64,000 bases of DNA from CAZSXU01 sp964610505. GTDB taxonomy: Bacteria; Arandabacterota; Arandabacteria; JAGLYR01. Shown piece by piece: positions 16,968 to 26,235 of this stretch. The notes beneath the pieces are model-generated. The model was given only the letters and a program-made list of their open reading frames with translations, made no database searches and had not been told where the DNA came from. Numbering within the stretch: position 1 is the stretch's first letter; every line of letters begins with the position of its first letter. The position numbers and the translations under genes are program-made. The DNA lies in NCBI GenBank assembly GCA_964610505.1, contig CAZSXU010000019.1, positions 16,329 to 80,328 on the forward strand, in the 5' to 3' direction.

Positions 16968-17973
16968 CTCGCAACTCCAGGTTCGATAGGATTTCATCCA
17001 TCGAGACGGTCGCGGTTCCCCGCTTCATCACAACCAGGGAACCGGCGCAGCTCGCCAGCAGAGCCGCATCCAACATCGACGCGCCGGCCGCCAGACTCAG
17101 GGTCAACACCGCCGCCACGGTATCTCCGGCCCCCGTCACATCGGCCGCGTCACAATCCAGAAAGAGCGGCACATGCGTCACGCGGCCGCCCGTTTCGAAT
17201 ACCGACATCCCCAGCCGCCCGCGCGTGATCACCAACCCCTGACGGAGATCCAGCGAGCCGACCAGTCGCCTTCCGACCGTATGCAAGCTCTCTTCGTCGA
17301 CGACCGACATCCCGGCCGCCGGGCCGGCCTCGGACTCGTTCGGGCAGGCGATCGTTACCCCGCGAAACAAGGGAAGTCGGTGCCTTGAGTCGGCAGCCAG
17401 ACACCTGTCTTCCGTCCTCCCCAGATCGATGATGCGCTCCGCCAGCCGGGGAGAAAGCGTGCCTTGCCCGTAGTCCGAGAAGAGCACCGCCCGCAGCCGT
17501 TTCATTCGGGAAGCCACCGTTCGATAGAAGGGTTCCTCGAATTCCCGGGCCTGCACCGGATCTCCGTCCCGGTCGATCCGGACCAGCTGCTGCCGAACCG
17601 TGTGCAGGCCTCCGGCCATGACCCGCGTCTTGCGCACCGTCCCGGCGTTCGAATCGGTGAGAACGCCCGAGACGTCCACATCCATCGAACGAAGTCCGTC
17701 AACCAGTTCTCGACCCGTCTCGTCGTCCCCGACGACACCGATGATGGCCGGACGCGCGCCCAACGCCCGCAGGTTGGCCGCCGCGTTGGCCGCTCCGCCC
17801 GGGCGCACCTCGGCCCTCTGGTACTTCAGGATCAGCACCGGAGCCTCTCGCGAAACCCGCCGGGTATCCCCAATGATGTACTCATCGGCGATCATGTCTC
17901 CGATGACGGCCACTTCGAGATCTGCGAAGCGACCGACGATCCCGCGAAGGCGGTCCGTGTGCTCTCGGCTCAT
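16948..17973 (-). CDS. rfaE1: D-glycero-beta-D-manno-heptose-7-phosphate kinase
   Basis: PfkB-family sugar kinase of 341 aa that phosphorylates heptose 7-phosphate to the 1,7-bisphosphate. The substrate motif RPGGAANAAANLRALGA is near the N-terminus and the anion-hole/catalytic motif DVTGAGDTVAAVLTL near the C-terminus. The ATG at 17973 has GGGGAG and overlaps the stop of the heptosyltransferase gene (ATGA); the longer frame to 18084 is a shadow. Together with rfaE2 it supplies activated heptose for the GT9 transferases encoded immediately upstream. Confidence 0.93.
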   Translation of the reverse strand: MSREHTDRLRGIVGRFADLEVAVIGDMIADEYIIGDTRRVSREAPVLILKYQRAEVRPGGAANAAANLRALGARPAIIGVVGDDETGRELVDGLRSMDVDVSGVLTDSNAGTVRKTRVMAGGLHTVRQQLVRIDRDGDPVQAREFEEPFYRTVASRMKRLRAVLFSDYGQGTLSPRLAERIIDLGRTEDRCLAADSRHRLPLFRGVTIACPNESEAGPAAGMSVVDEESLHTVGRRLVGSLDLRQGLVITRGRLGMSVFETGGRVTHVPLFLDCDAADVTGAGDTVAAVLTLSLAAGASMLDAALLASCAGSLVVMKRGTATVSMDEILSNLELRDEDLLP

Positions 17974-19046
17974 GACTCTCTCCCCGTTGCCGTGGGCGGG
18001 CCGGGATTGCTCTTCGCCGCGTCCCCCGTCAGTAGTTCCCGGCAGGCGTTCCAGACTTCCTCGACGGTAATTTCGTGAAGACACGCGTATCCCCGATCAC
18101 ACTGCCGCGAATAGCAGGGCGCGCAATCGGTCACCCGCCGCACAATCCGGGAACGTGGGCTTCGCACCCCCGTCCACCCGGGATTCGTCGAACCGTACAC
18201 CCCCACCACGGGCGTCCCCACGGCCGCGGCCAGATGCGTGGGGCCCGTGTCGTTTCCTACAACGATCGAACAGCGTGCCAGACATGCCGCCAGAACCTTG
18301 AGATTCGTCCGTCCGGCAAGCACCACCGTCCGAGCGCGCAGGGAGGAGGAAATGTGCTCGGCGAGGAACCGCTCCTCACTCGAACCGAACAGCACGATCT
18401 GATCTCCCGCAAACCGCCGAGACAAACGAACGAAACGATCCGGAGGCCAACGTTTGGCCGCCCCAAAGGCGGCTCCCGGGATCAGCCCGATCCGGAGCCC
18501 CCCCTCGTTCGGCGGCAGCAGCCGACCGGCTTCGGCCGCCGCGGCGGGGTCGATGCTCACGCGAGGCGTTCTTTCGTGGACGTCCACCCCCAGTGATTCC
18601 ACGAGTTCAAGGTACTCGTCCACGAGATGTCTTGAGCGAGGCCGCGCGGTGAACGGCACTCGATGCGTCAACAGAAATCCACGGCCTTCCGTCGGCCTTC
18701 CCACTCGAATTCGGGCACCCCCGAGCTTCGTTTCGAGGGCAGAGGAAAAAGACTCCGGAAACACCCACGCGAATCCGGCGCGCCAATCTCTCAATTTCCA
18801 CGCCGCCCCGAATCGGTGGCGGAATGCCCCCGCCTCTCGCGCGTCTAACCCTACCGCCCCAGCAACCCCATCGAAGGTCCCCAACAGGTCACAGATGCTC
18901 CGGGGGCCGAAGAGTACCAGGTTTGCCCGCGAACTGCAATCGCCCAGGGCGCGAATTGCGGGCGCCGCGAATACGGCATCGCCGACCCAGTTCGGGGTTC
19001 GGATCAGAATGTACTCGCCTTCACCGGGAGGCGGAATCGGAGGCAT
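17970..19046 (-). CDS. waaF: ADP-heptose:LPS heptosyltransferase, WaaF type (GT9)
   Basis: GT9 transferase of 358 aa, closest in layout to WaaF (heptosyltransferase II). The N-terminus YILIRTPNWVGDAVFAAPA carries the GD acceptor motif, GAAFGAAKRWP is the donor-phosphate loop, and VGNDTGPTHLAAAVGTP is the ADP-heptose binding motif with the conserved Asp-Thr-Gly and His. The C-terminal CAPCY and CLHEI segments are also WaaF-like. It overlaps the next upstream GT9 gene by 26 bases and rfaE1 by four. It should add the second heptose, but assignment among the four GT9 genes is by resemblance only. Confidence 0.82.
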   Translation of the reverse strand: MPPIPPPGEGEYILIRTPNWVGDAVFAAPAIRALGDCSSRANLVLFGPRSICDLLGTFDGVAGAVGLDAREAGAFRHRFGAAWKLRDWRAGFAWVFPESFSSALETKLGGARIRVGRPTEGRGFLLTHRVPFTARPRSRHLVDEYLELVESLGVDVHERTPRVSIDPAAAAEAGRLLPPNEGGLRIGLIPGAAFGAAKRWPPDRFVRLSRRFAGDQIVLFGSSEERFLAEHISSSLRARTVVLAGRTNLKVLAACLARCSIVVGNDTGPTHLAAAVGTPVVGVYGSTNPGWTGVRSPRSRIVRRVTDCAPCYSRQCDRGYACLHEITVEEVWNACRELLTGDAAKSNPGPPTATGRES

Positions 19047-20169
19047 GGGTGGCTTCCCCCGCAGCGCGAGCGGTTCGCAGAAGTTCCAGAGCCTTTGCGT
19101 GCACTTCGTCGAACGTTAGTGTTTCCATTCGGCCGTCCCCCGCGCGGAGCCACTTCAGATTCGTGGCCAGCGGCGCCCACAACCCCGGGTCCGTCGGTCC
19201 GAAGAGCGCCAGCGTCGGCCGCCCCAGGGCCGCTCCGATGTGCATCACACCCGTATCGTTGCAGATCAGAAGATCCAGGCCGCCGATCAGCGCCGCCGCA
19301 CGACGGAGCGGAAGGTCCGCCAGACACACGACCCGGTCGTCCACCCGCTTACGGACGGCATCCCTGAGGATTCCCTCCTTCGGCCCCGCGATCACGAACA
19401 CCTGGTTCTTCGCATCCTCGGCCAGTGCCGCCGCAACCCGCGCAAACCTCTCCGCCGGCCACCGGTTTAACCTCTTTCCCGCCCCGGGGTGGATGCCAAT
19501 GGCTCGTCGTCCCGCGGAGCGCACGTCGGCCAGTTGAGTGCGAGCCCACGATGTCTCCTCCGCGGACAGTCCCATCGAGGGCGATCGATCCGGGATGTCC
19601 AGGTCGAGCGCGCGGGCAAAATCCAGATTGCGGTCCGACTGGTGTTCACGCGCCCATCGACACGGAACCTGAATCTGGAACACCCGTCGCCCGATCGTGC
19701 GGCCGTAGGCGCTCCCGTCACTGCCGACTCGAAGTCGGCCGCCGGCCAGTCTGGCAACGATGGCCGAGGTGACCGAAAAGGAAACGGTGGTGGGCATGAT
19801 CACGAGATCCCACGGGTGAGCGCGAAGCGATCTGAGAAACGCGTATGCCTCGCCGGAGTGTCTCTGAAAGCGCTTCTTGTCGAAGACCAGAACCTCGTCG
19901 ACATCGGGGTGTTCCAGCATGATCTCCGCGTTGTCCGGGGAGGCAACCAGAGTCGTTCTGGATCCCGGATATCCCCGCCTGAGCGCTCGAAACAACGGGG
20001 TGCTCAACAGCATGTCCCCCATCTGATTGTGCGGACGTACGACCAGTACGAATTTCACCGCGGATGCATTGGGCTTCGCGGACGGCGCCCGCCCCTCGGC
20101 AGCCCCTCCCCATCGCCACCCGATCAAGCGATCGATCCCCCACTTGCCGGCCCGTTCCAGCGATTTCAT
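19021..20169 (-). CDS. GT9 heptosyltransferase-family protein
   Basis: GT9 glycosyltransferase of 382 aa. Motifs are VVRPHNQMGDMLLSTPLFRA (acceptor GD motif), HPGAGKRLNRWP (phosphate loop) and ICNDTGVMHIGAALGRP (ADP-heptose site). The first ~35 residues, before KFVLVVRPHNQ, form a basic extension. It is coupled by ATGA to the preceding GT9 gene. It should transfer a heptose, or a related ADP-sugar, onto LPS core; which position is unknown. Confidence 0.85.
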   Translation of the reverse strand: MKSLERAGKWGIDRLIGWRWGGAAEGRAPSAKPNASAVKFVLVVRPHNQMGDMLLSTPLFRALRRGYPGSRTTLVASPDNAEIMLEHPDVDEVLVFDKKRFQRHSGEAYAFLRSLRAHPWDLVIMPTTVSFSVTSAIVARLAGGRLRVGSDGSAYGRTIGRRVFQIQVPCRWAREHQSDRNLDFARALDLDIPDRSPSMGLSAEETSWARTQLADVRSAGRRAIGIHPGAGKRLNRWPAERFARVAAALAEDAKNQVFVIAGPKEGILRDAVRKRVDDRVVCLADLPLRRAAALIGGLDLLICNDTGVMHIGAALGRPTLALFGPTDPGLWAPLATNLKWLRAGDGRMETLTFDEVHAKALELLRTARAAGEATHASDSASR

Positions 20170-21221
20170 CCATTCTCTCCCGCATCACCACACACGGCGT
20201 CGTACACGCGGTCCACAGGGATCCCGTCGAGACACGCAAGATCCCCTCTTGGACAGCGGTCCCGTCCATGAAGCCCGCACGGCCGACAATCCAGCGGTAG
20301 GGCAATCACGACGTCACGCTCCCCCAGCGGATAAAACCCCAGGCTTGTGGTTGTGGATCCGAAAAGGGCGACCACCGGCGTTCCCACGGCCGCCGACAGG
20401 TGCATGAGGCCGCTGTCGTTCGTCACCACTCGGGACGCCGCCGCCAGCAGAGCCCCCTGCTCCATAAGATCGTTGCTCATAAAGGCACACACTCTCCGGT
20501 GGTCGGCAGCGTCCGTCACGCCGAGCACGAGTTCCGATTCATCGGCGGGTCCGGTGATCACCACGTCCACCGACGCTTCTTCGGCCAAGCGTCGGGCCAA
20601 GGCGCCGTATCGATCCGCTCCCCAACGTTTGGTCAACCGGCCGGCGCCCGGTGCCAGAACCATGAGGCGGCTTGCAGAAGGGACGAGGCGGTCCCGCACC
20701 TTCGCGGCTACGTCCTCGCGGATGTCCCGTGGAATCCGCAGATGCAATCGCTCGTTCACCGCGGGAATTCCGGCGCTCCGAGCGGCTGCCAGATACCGGT
20801 TCACAACATGGCCCGGATACCCCAGAATCGGTTTTTTGAATCGCACCAGGGCCTGCCGGGAAGCGCGCGCCGGCGACGCGCGGACCACCCGGGGCACTCT
20901 CAACATTCGGGTCAGGAGGCGACTGCGTAGCGAAGCGTGGAGGTCAATCACCAGATCGAAGGATTCCCCTGCGAGCACCCTGGCATAGCGTTGGAGGCCC
21001 GCAAGGCCTCCGTGCCGCCCAGAATTCGAAAAAGGAAACACTCGGTCCACCGGGCCATCGCTTCGAAACAGGCTGCCGTACGATTCCTTGACGGCAATCG
21101 AGATTCGCGCGTCAGGGAGCCGTCTACGGACGGCCTCCGCCACCGGCAGCGTCAGAACGACGTCCCCCAGGGATCCGAACCGGACCAGCAGTACATCCTC
21201 CCACTCCACCGGGCGTTCCAT
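20166..21221 (-). CDS. GT9 heptosyltransferase-family protein
   Basis: GT9 glycosyltransferase of 351 aa from the ATG at 21221, which has GGAGGAG directly upstream. A longer frame to 21308 adds 29 residues of Gly/Arg-rich sequence that do not resemble the family. Motifs are VLLVRFGSLGDVVLTLPVAE, APGAGRLTKRWG and VTNDSGLMHLSAAVGTP, all consistent with ADP-heptose use. The C-terminus contains CRPCGLHGRDRCPRGDLACL, a Cys-rich tail common in WaaF/WaaC relatives. It lies 100 bases after MsbA. Confidence 0.84.
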   Translation of the reverse strand: MERPVEWEDVLLVRFGSLGDVVLTLPVAEAVRRRLPDARISIAVKESYGSLFRSDGPVDRVFPFSNSGRHGGLAGLQRYARVLAGESFDLVIDLHASLRSRLLTRMLRVPRVVRASPARASRQALVRFKKPILGYPGHVVNRYLAAARSAGIPAVNERLHLRIPRDIREDVAAKVRDRLVPSASRLMVLAPGAGRLTKRWGADRYGALARRLAEEASVDVVITGPADESELVLGVTDAADHRRVCAFMSNDLMEQGALLAAASRVVTNDSGLMHLSAAVGTPVVALFGSTTTSLGFYPLGERDVVIALPLDCRPCGLHGRDRCPRGDLACLDGIPVDRVYDAVCGDAGENG

Positions 21222-21320
21222 CTCCTCCACCTCGGTCCGCGCCTCGCCCGCAGCGCCGTACCGCCCCCGGTGCTGCCTGCACACACGCCCCCGCGCCCCC
21301 ACCGCCATCCGACACGCGCC

Positions 21321-23225
21321 TCACCGGCCGGGACTTCCTTCGCGCCCGACCGGTTCTCTCGCCCCCTGTCCCCCATTTCGAAACTGAGTGTCGTGGAGCC
21401 GCCGGTACACTCCCGGTTCAGCCATCAGAGAATCGTGCGTCCCGACAGCCACGACCCGCGCGTCTTCGAGCACCACGATCTTGCTCGCATTCTGAATGGT
21501 CGAAAGACGGTGGGCAATCACCAGTGTCGTTCGATCCGCCATGAGTCGGTCGAGCGCTTCCTGGACCAGAAACTCCGATTCCGAATCCAGCGACGACGTG
21601 GCCTCATCGAGAATGAGGATCGGCGGGTTTTTCAGAATCGCCCTCGCGATGGCCACCCGCTGACGCTCCCCTCCGGACAACTTGACGCCGCGGTCTCCGA
21701 TGACCGTACCGTACCCGTCAGGACATGCCTCGATGAAAGCATGCGCATTGGCCGCCTTCGCAGACCGGACGACGGCCTCGCGTGTGGCGTTCTCCATTCC
21801 GTAGGCAACGTTGTTCCAGATGGTGTCGTTGAATAGGATCGTCTCCTGCGTCACGATGCCCATGAGACTTCGAATTGAACGCACGGTCATATCCCGCAGG
21901 TCGATCCCATCGATCATGATCCGGCCGGACGTCGGGTCATAGAAGCGAGGAACAAGATCGACCAGCGTCGACTTGCCCGCGCCCGAGGGCCCGACGACCG
22001 CTACCATCTCCCCCGCCTTGACGGAGAGATCGATGTCCTTGAGAACGAGGCGCTCGGGTTCGTATCCGAAGGAGACGCGTTCAAAGCGCAGTTCCTCCCT
22101 CACTTCCCGAAGTTCCACGGCTCCCGGCCTCTCGGTGATCTCGGGCTTCGTATCCAGGAGATCGAACACTCGTCGTGCGGCCACCAGCCCCTCCTGCAGC
22201 TGCGTATTGACCTGCGTCAGCTTCTTGATCGGACTCATGGCGGAGATCATGCAGGCAACGAAGATGATGAACCAGTCCGGAGAAAGACCCGTTCCTTCCA
22301 GCACCTGGAGTCCTCCGTACCAGAGAACGATCAGGGCACCGGCGACCGCCAGAAACTCGGTCAGGGGAGTGGCCAGCGATCCCACCCGCTGAAGTCGTAC
22401 GAGGGATTTGAAGTAGCCCTGCGTCCGGTCACGGAACTTGCGGATTTCCAATCCCTCCATCGTGAAAGCTTTCACGATCCGGATGCCGGACAAGGTCTCC
22501 TGGAGGACGCTCGTAATATCGGCCATCCGTTGCTGCGAGGCGGCACTGTATTTGCGGAGCTTCCGGCTGACGCGCCCAACGGCGTACATCATGGGAGGCA
22601 GGACCACGAATGAAACCAGAGCGAGGCGCCAGCTGATCCAGAACACCAGCCCCAGGTAAAACACAACCAGAAGAAGGTCCCGCACAAGGTTGGTGAATAC
22701 CGCCGAGACGGCTTGCCGGACGAGGGTCACGTCATACGTAACGCGAGAGAGAATCTGACCCGTCCTCCGCCCGTGGAAAAAGGAAAGCGACAGACGGTGG
22801 ATCTGTTCGTACAATCGATTCCTCAGGTCTCGAATGACCGCCTGCTCCACGGAAATCAGCAGAAACCGTTGGCCGTACGCGAAGAGTCCCTTGAAAAAAG
22901 TGAAAATCAGGAGGCCGACGCACACTCTCCCGAGCGACTCCACGGGGGAAGGCCGCAGAAACAGCCCCATGACCCACTCCTTGACGTCGTCCCGCACTCG
23001 GGAGATTTTCGTCGGCAGCGATTGCTCCAGCAGGTCCACGTCCTCAGCGGAAACCCCGGGTACGAGGACGGCCGGGGAATCGTTGAACAGAACGTTCAGG
23101 AAGGGAAGCAGCATTCCGACGGAAAACACGCTGGTGATCGCGAAGAACACCATACAGAGAACGGCCGCCGTCATGCGGAAGCCATAAGGCCGGATGTAAC
23201 CGAGGAGCCGCAGGTAGGTATTCAC
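21321..23225 (-). CDS. msbA: MsbA-type lipid A/LPS core ABC exporter
   Basis: Fused permease-ATPase ABC exporter of 634 aa. Six transmembrane helices occupy residues ~15-330; the ATPase domain follows with Walker A VGPSGAGKSTL, Q-loop, signature KLSGGERQR, Walker B ILILDEATSSLD and a switch His in IAHRLST. Length and the surrounding core-LPS genes point to MsbA, which flips the lipid A-core across the inner membrane, rather than a drug exporter. The GTG start overlaps the preceding GT9 stop (GTGA). A long periplasmic loop after helix 1 (residues ~50-90) is larger than in E. coli MsbA. Confidence 0.85.
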   Translation of the reverse strand: MNTYLRLLGYIRPYGFRMTAAVLCMVFFAITSVFSVGMLLPFLNVLFNDSPAVLVPGVSAEDVDLLEQSLPTKISRVRDDVKEWVMGLFLRPSPVESLGRVCVGLLIFTFFKGLFAYGQRFLLISVEQAVIRDLRNRLYEQIHRLSLSFFHGRRTGQILSRVTYDVTLVRQAVSAVFTNLVRDLLLVVFYLGLVFWISWRLALVSFVVLPPMMYAVGRVSRKLRKYSAASQQRMADITSVLQETLSGIRIVKAFTMEGLEIRKFRDRTQGYFKSLVRLQRVGSLATPLTEFLAVAGALIVLWYGGLQVLEGTGLSPDWFIIFVACMISAMSPIKKLTQVNTQLQEGLVAARRVFDLLDTKPEITERPGAVELREVREELRFERVSFGYEPERLVLKDIDLSVKAGEMVAVVGPSGAGKSTLVDLVPRFYDPTSGRIMIDGIDLRDMTVRSIRSLMGIVTQETILFNDTIWNNVAYGMENATREAVVRSAKAANAHAFIEACPDGYGTVIGDRGVKLSGGERQRVAIARAILKNPPILILDEATSSLDSESEFLVQEALDRLMADRTTLVIAHRLSTIQNASKIVVLEDARVVAVGTHDSLMAEPGVYRRLHDTQFRNGGQGAREPVGREGSPGR

Positions 23226-24319
23226 GGTTGGCTGTCGCCCGCCTTTCCGGATCCCCGGCGTTCGACTCCGGGCGGCGCAAGGCGAGCGATGATGTTCAAG
23301 AGATCTTCATTACCGATCCCGTTTCCCCGGACGATGCTCACCCGCCGCGATTCCGGCGGCACCAGAACGGCCGACATGCCCTCGGGAAGAAACGCCACCG
23401 TCGGCACTCCCATCGCCACTGCAAAATGCAGGAGGTTGGTGTTTTCGCAAAGAAACACGTCGCAGCAGGCAAGGATCGCCAACACGTCTCGAATCGTTCG
23501 GCACGCAAGGTCCACGGCGCCGTCGGCCGTCGTCAGGTCCATCTCCTGGGAGTAGGCCGCCGGCGGGTGCTCCCGGAACACCACAAACCGGGCACCGAAT
23601 TGATCCTTCAACACACCGCTCCGTTCCGCAAGCGCCGGCCTTCCGCGTCCCTGTTCCGCCGACGCCTCGAACCCCGCAATCAATCCGCCACTGCGGAGTC
23701 CCCTCAGCTCGGCCAGCTGCTCGGCAATCCGCAGCTCCTTTCCCGAGGGACTCCAGGCCGTGTCGATGCCGTTCGTGTCGATGCCTACCGCTCCCACCAG
23801 CGCCAGATTGCGAAGTGCCAGGTAGTTCGTACGAGCGGGAGGGTCCACGACGATATTGAACAGCCCGGCACTCGCACGACTCCGAAATCCAACCCGCACC
23901 TTGGCACCTGAGAGATACCCCACCAGCGACTTCACCCGATCCCGCTCATGATCCAGAGAAAACAGCGTATCAAAGCCGCGAGAGCGCAGCTCCGAAACGG
24001 TTCTGTGAAAGGCTCTCCAGTTCGACGGATGATTCAGAGGGTAACAGAGGATGACCTCATCCAGCCCGGGCGTATCGCGTAGCAGATCCGAGGCGGTGGG
24101 TGTGGCCATGACGGCGATTCGCGTTTCCCGAAAGGCACGTCGCAGCGCGCGAATCACCGGGAACGCGCCCAGCATGTCCCCAAGGGACTCCGAGGGCATC
24201 AACAGAACCCCTCGCGGGCTGCGAAGCGTCTCCGATATGCGGACCACGCCACTCGGATACAGCGCTCGCGCGCCCCGAATCACCAGGTTCAGAAGACCCT
24301 CATGGAAGAATGAACCCAT
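23222..24319 (-). CDS. Divergent GT9-like glycosyltransferase
   Basis: GT9-family protein of 365 aa. The N-terminal half is recognisable (LLMPSESLGDMLGAFPVIRA with the GD motif, then SRGFDTLFSLDHERDRVK and ARTNYLALRNLALVGAVG), but the usual ADP-heptose site NDTG..H is altered to CENTNLLHFAVAMGVP: the conserved Asp is Glu and the Gly is Asn. The His is kept. It may use another donor or be weakly active. It is the first gene of the MsbA/heptosyltransferase block, 57 bases after the small heat-shock gene. Confidence 0.75.
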   Translation of the reverse strand: MGSFFHEGLLNLVIRGARALYPSGVVRISETLRSPRGVLLMPSESLGDMLGAFPVIRALRRAFRETRIAVMATPTASDLLRDTPGLDEVILCYPLNHPSNWRAFHRTVSELRSRGFDTLFSLDHERDRVKSLVGYLSGAKVRVGFRSRASAGLFNIVVDPPARTNYLALRNLALVGAVGIDTNGIDTAWSPSGKELRIAEQLAELRGLRSGGLIAGFEASAEQGRGRPALAERSGVLKDQFGARFVVFREHPPAAYSQEMDLTTADGAVDLACRTIRDVLAILACCDVFLCENTNLLHFAVAMGVPTVAFLPEGMSAVLVPPESRRVSIVRGNGIGNEDLLNIIARLAPPGVERRGSGKAGDSQP

Positions 24320-24376
24320 CGCAAAAAGATCCCGCGCCGACCTCCCACACCCAATCAGGTTCCGAGAGTTCCGGGA

Positions 24377-24820
24377 TTACTCGATGTCAATCTTGATTCT
24401 CGTGGGGGGAGGTTTTTCCATCTTCCGCATCGTCAATTCCAAGAACCCGTTTTCATAGCTGGCCGACACCTGGTGCGGGTCGAAGGGAACCGGGACGCGA
24501 ATTCGGCGCTCGAAAGGACCGACGTTGATCTCCATCTTGTGAAAATGCTTCTTGCCCGGAGGTGTCGGGTCTCTCCGCTGGCCTCGGATCACGACATCCT
24601 CGCCGTCCACGATGATCTCGAAATCATCGCGCCGCATTCCCGAAACGTCGATCCGGACAACGATGCTTTCCTCGGTCTCGTAGACGTCTGTCGCCGGCCG
24701 CCAGACTACGTTCGCGCTCACCATCATGGGTGCCCGGGGCACCGTGTGGTGGGAGAGCAAACCCTCGACGAGATCCTGCATGTTCGGGACCCCGCCATTC
24801 TTCTCGTCGGGTTCAGCCAT
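24377..24820 (-). CDS. Small heat-shock protein, Hsp20 family
   Basis: ATP-independent holdase chaperone of 147 aa. The alpha-crystallin domain spans ~40-140: WRPATDVYETEESIVVRID, VIRGQRR, FERRIRVPVPFDP and the C-terminal ENGFLELTM motif. The C-terminus TRIKIDI supplies the I-x-I type tail used for oligomer contacts. It is 36 bases downstream of the Minf_1886 gene. No CIRCE or ROSE-type element is obvious in the short gap. Confidence 0.93.
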   Translation of the reverse strand: MAEPDEKNGGVPNMQDLVEGLLSHHTVPRAPMMVSANVVWRPATDVYETEESIVVRIDVSGMRRDDFEIIVDGEDVVIRGQRRDPTPPGKKHFHKMEINVGPFERRIRVPVPFDPHQVSASYENGFLELTMRKMEKPPPTRIKIDIE

Positions 24821-24856
24821 GATTCTCTTCCCCTCTCGGGAACGCGCCTCCTGGAG

Positions 24857-25237
24857 TCAGCGCCGCTGATGCCAGGGATACTCCTCGTCGAACGCTTCCC
24901 CAAAATCGTAGACACTCGAGAAATCTCCACGCTGGTCCGCATCCGTCTTGCTTAGAAGACCGATGTCGACCATGTTGAAGACAATCTCACCAATGTCTTC
25001 GGTTCGCTGCACACCCCAGTGTTCCAGCACGGTTCGCGCCATGGGACCGTACCTCCGGATCGCCAGCTCGCGGGCGCCTTCCAGCAGCTGCCTACCGGTC
25101 AGGTGTCCTCGAATCTCAAACTTCTTGCCGGCGTAATCCAGCGCGCTGCGCACGAAGTCATAGGCTTCCGGACGGTAACGGGCGTCCTTGGCTACGATTT
25201 CTCGGATTCTCTCCAGCAGTTCCAGGTGCTGTTTCAT
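24857..25237 (-). CDS. Minf_1886 family conserved protein
   Basis: Small acidic protein of 126 aa matching the Minf_1886 family, whose function is unknown. Typical segments are RYRPEAYDFVRSALDYA, HLTGRQLLEGARELAIRRYG, MARTVLEHWGV and the C-terminal DIGEIVFNMVDIGLLSKT. The ATG overlaps the SAM hydrolase stop (ATGA), so the two are translationally coupled; the frame reads further upstream but that part is a shadow. No catalytic motif or membrane segment is evident. Confidence 0.85.
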   Translation of the reverse strand: MKQHLELLERIREIVAKDARYRPEAYDFVRSALDYAGKKFEIRGHLTGRQLLEGARELAIRRYGPMARTVLEHWGVQRTEDIGEIVFNMVDIGLLSKTDADQRGDFSSVYDFGEAFDEEYPWHQRR

Positions 25238-26070
25238 CGGTGTAGGTCTCTTTGATTGTGTTCCCGCCAGAGCGAGACAGGGCTGCCCAATTCGCAACCG
25301 GAATCCGCCGCCGACCCTCCGACCCGGGCGATTTCCAGAAATCCGGTCGAACCCACGTAGGCAATCGGAGAACCCACTTCACCGTCGCCGAAGGTGCGTT
25401 TCAGGCCTCGAATTCGAATCGATCCCGTCTGCACCCTAACATCCTCCACGGCACATTCGCCCAACAGAGTCCCGGGGATGCTCGTGATCAGGTTGCCGAA
25501 CCGGTCTACATACAGAACCTCTCCCAGGATTCGCCCTTCTCGCGTCTCAAGCCGGGGGGGCGGGAGCTCGACCCAACCGGAGACCCGAGATCCAAGCTCC
25601 TCCAACGGCATCCCCAGACTCAAACGAGCGGCTACCGGGGCCATCCTATCTCGTCCGTGGAAGGTTGCGCTCGTCGGTTTCCTGTAGAGATCCTCCCGAT
25701 CCACGCTGACTACTTCACCATCCGGCCCGATCGACCAACTCAGAACGCCGTTGTCCGGGCCGACGAAATACGCGCCGCCCGACCGGACGGCCAACACGCG
25801 GCGCTCGGTGCCGACTCCCGGATCGACGACAACCACGTGAATCGTTCCCGGCGGGAAATAGGGAACCGCCGTCTTCAAGAGAAACGCCGCTTGCCGAATC
25901 CCCTGCGGCCGTACCTCGTGGCCTAGGTCTACCAGTCGAACGCGGGGATTGATAGAGAGAATGACTCCCTTCATCATTCCCACGTATCCGCCCCCGTGCC
26001 CGAAGTCCGTCAGGAGCGAGATCGTTCTCTGCGGCAGAGCTCCCACCCGCTCTGCTCCCCTATACTCCAT
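25234..26070 (-). CDS. SAM hydrolase / S-adenosylmethionine hydroxide adenosyltransferase (DUF62)
   Basis: Member of the DUF62/SAM-hydroxide adenosyltransferase family, related to fluorinase, which splits SAM to adenosine and methionine using an activated water. Of 278 aa, motifs are ISLLTDFGHGGGYVGMMKG (Asp that binds the ribose hydroxyls), VVDPGVGTERR, FVGPDNGVLS, FHGRDRMAP and VLYVDRFGNLITS. I give the ATG at 26070, but this codon lies inside the -10 box of a predicted promoter, so the true start may be the GTG at 26046, after GGGGAG. Either way the catalytic core is intact. Confidence 0.9.
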   Translation of the reverse strand: MEYRGAERVGALPQRTISLLTDFGHGGGYVGMMKGVILSINPRVRLVDLGHEVRPQGIRQAAFLLKTAVPYFPPGTIHVVVVDPGVGTERRVLAVRSGGAYFVGPDNGVLSWSIGPDGEVVSVDREDLYRKPTSATFHGRDRMAPVAARLSLGMPLEELGSRVSGWVELPPPRLETREGRILGEVLYVDRFGNLITSIPGTLLGECAVEDVRVQTGSIRIRGLKRTFGDGEVGSPIAYVGSTGFLEIARVGGSAADSGCELGSPVSLWREHNQRDLHR

Positions 26071-26097
26071 GTTAACGCCCCGCCGTGCCCCTGTCAA
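26069..26097 (-). promoter_or_regulatory. Sigma-70-type promoter before SAM hydrolase
   Basis: Minus-strand TTGACA (26092-26097), exact 17-bp spacer, TAACAT (26069-26074). It overlaps the annotated ATG of the SAM hydrolase, which would make that ATG untranscribed and favour the GTG at 26046. It lies after the nadB repeat tract, so it would start an independent unit for the SAM hydrolase, Minf_1886 and hsp20 genes. Confidence 0.55.
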
Positions 26098-26235
26098 GGG
26101 ATCTCGTTGCGAACAGACCCTTTACCAAACAGCTACCAAACACCCGGTCGGTCGTCCATCCCGCCAGGAAATCCCCACTCCCGCTGCACTCTATGTCCTG
26201 CCGCCAGACGCCCCCCTCAGCCTGTCTGCAGCCCG

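Noticed and set aside
24821..24856. Heat-shock operator (CIRCE) before the hsp20 gene
   Set aside because: The gap is only 36 bases and lacks the long inverted repeat of CIRCE.
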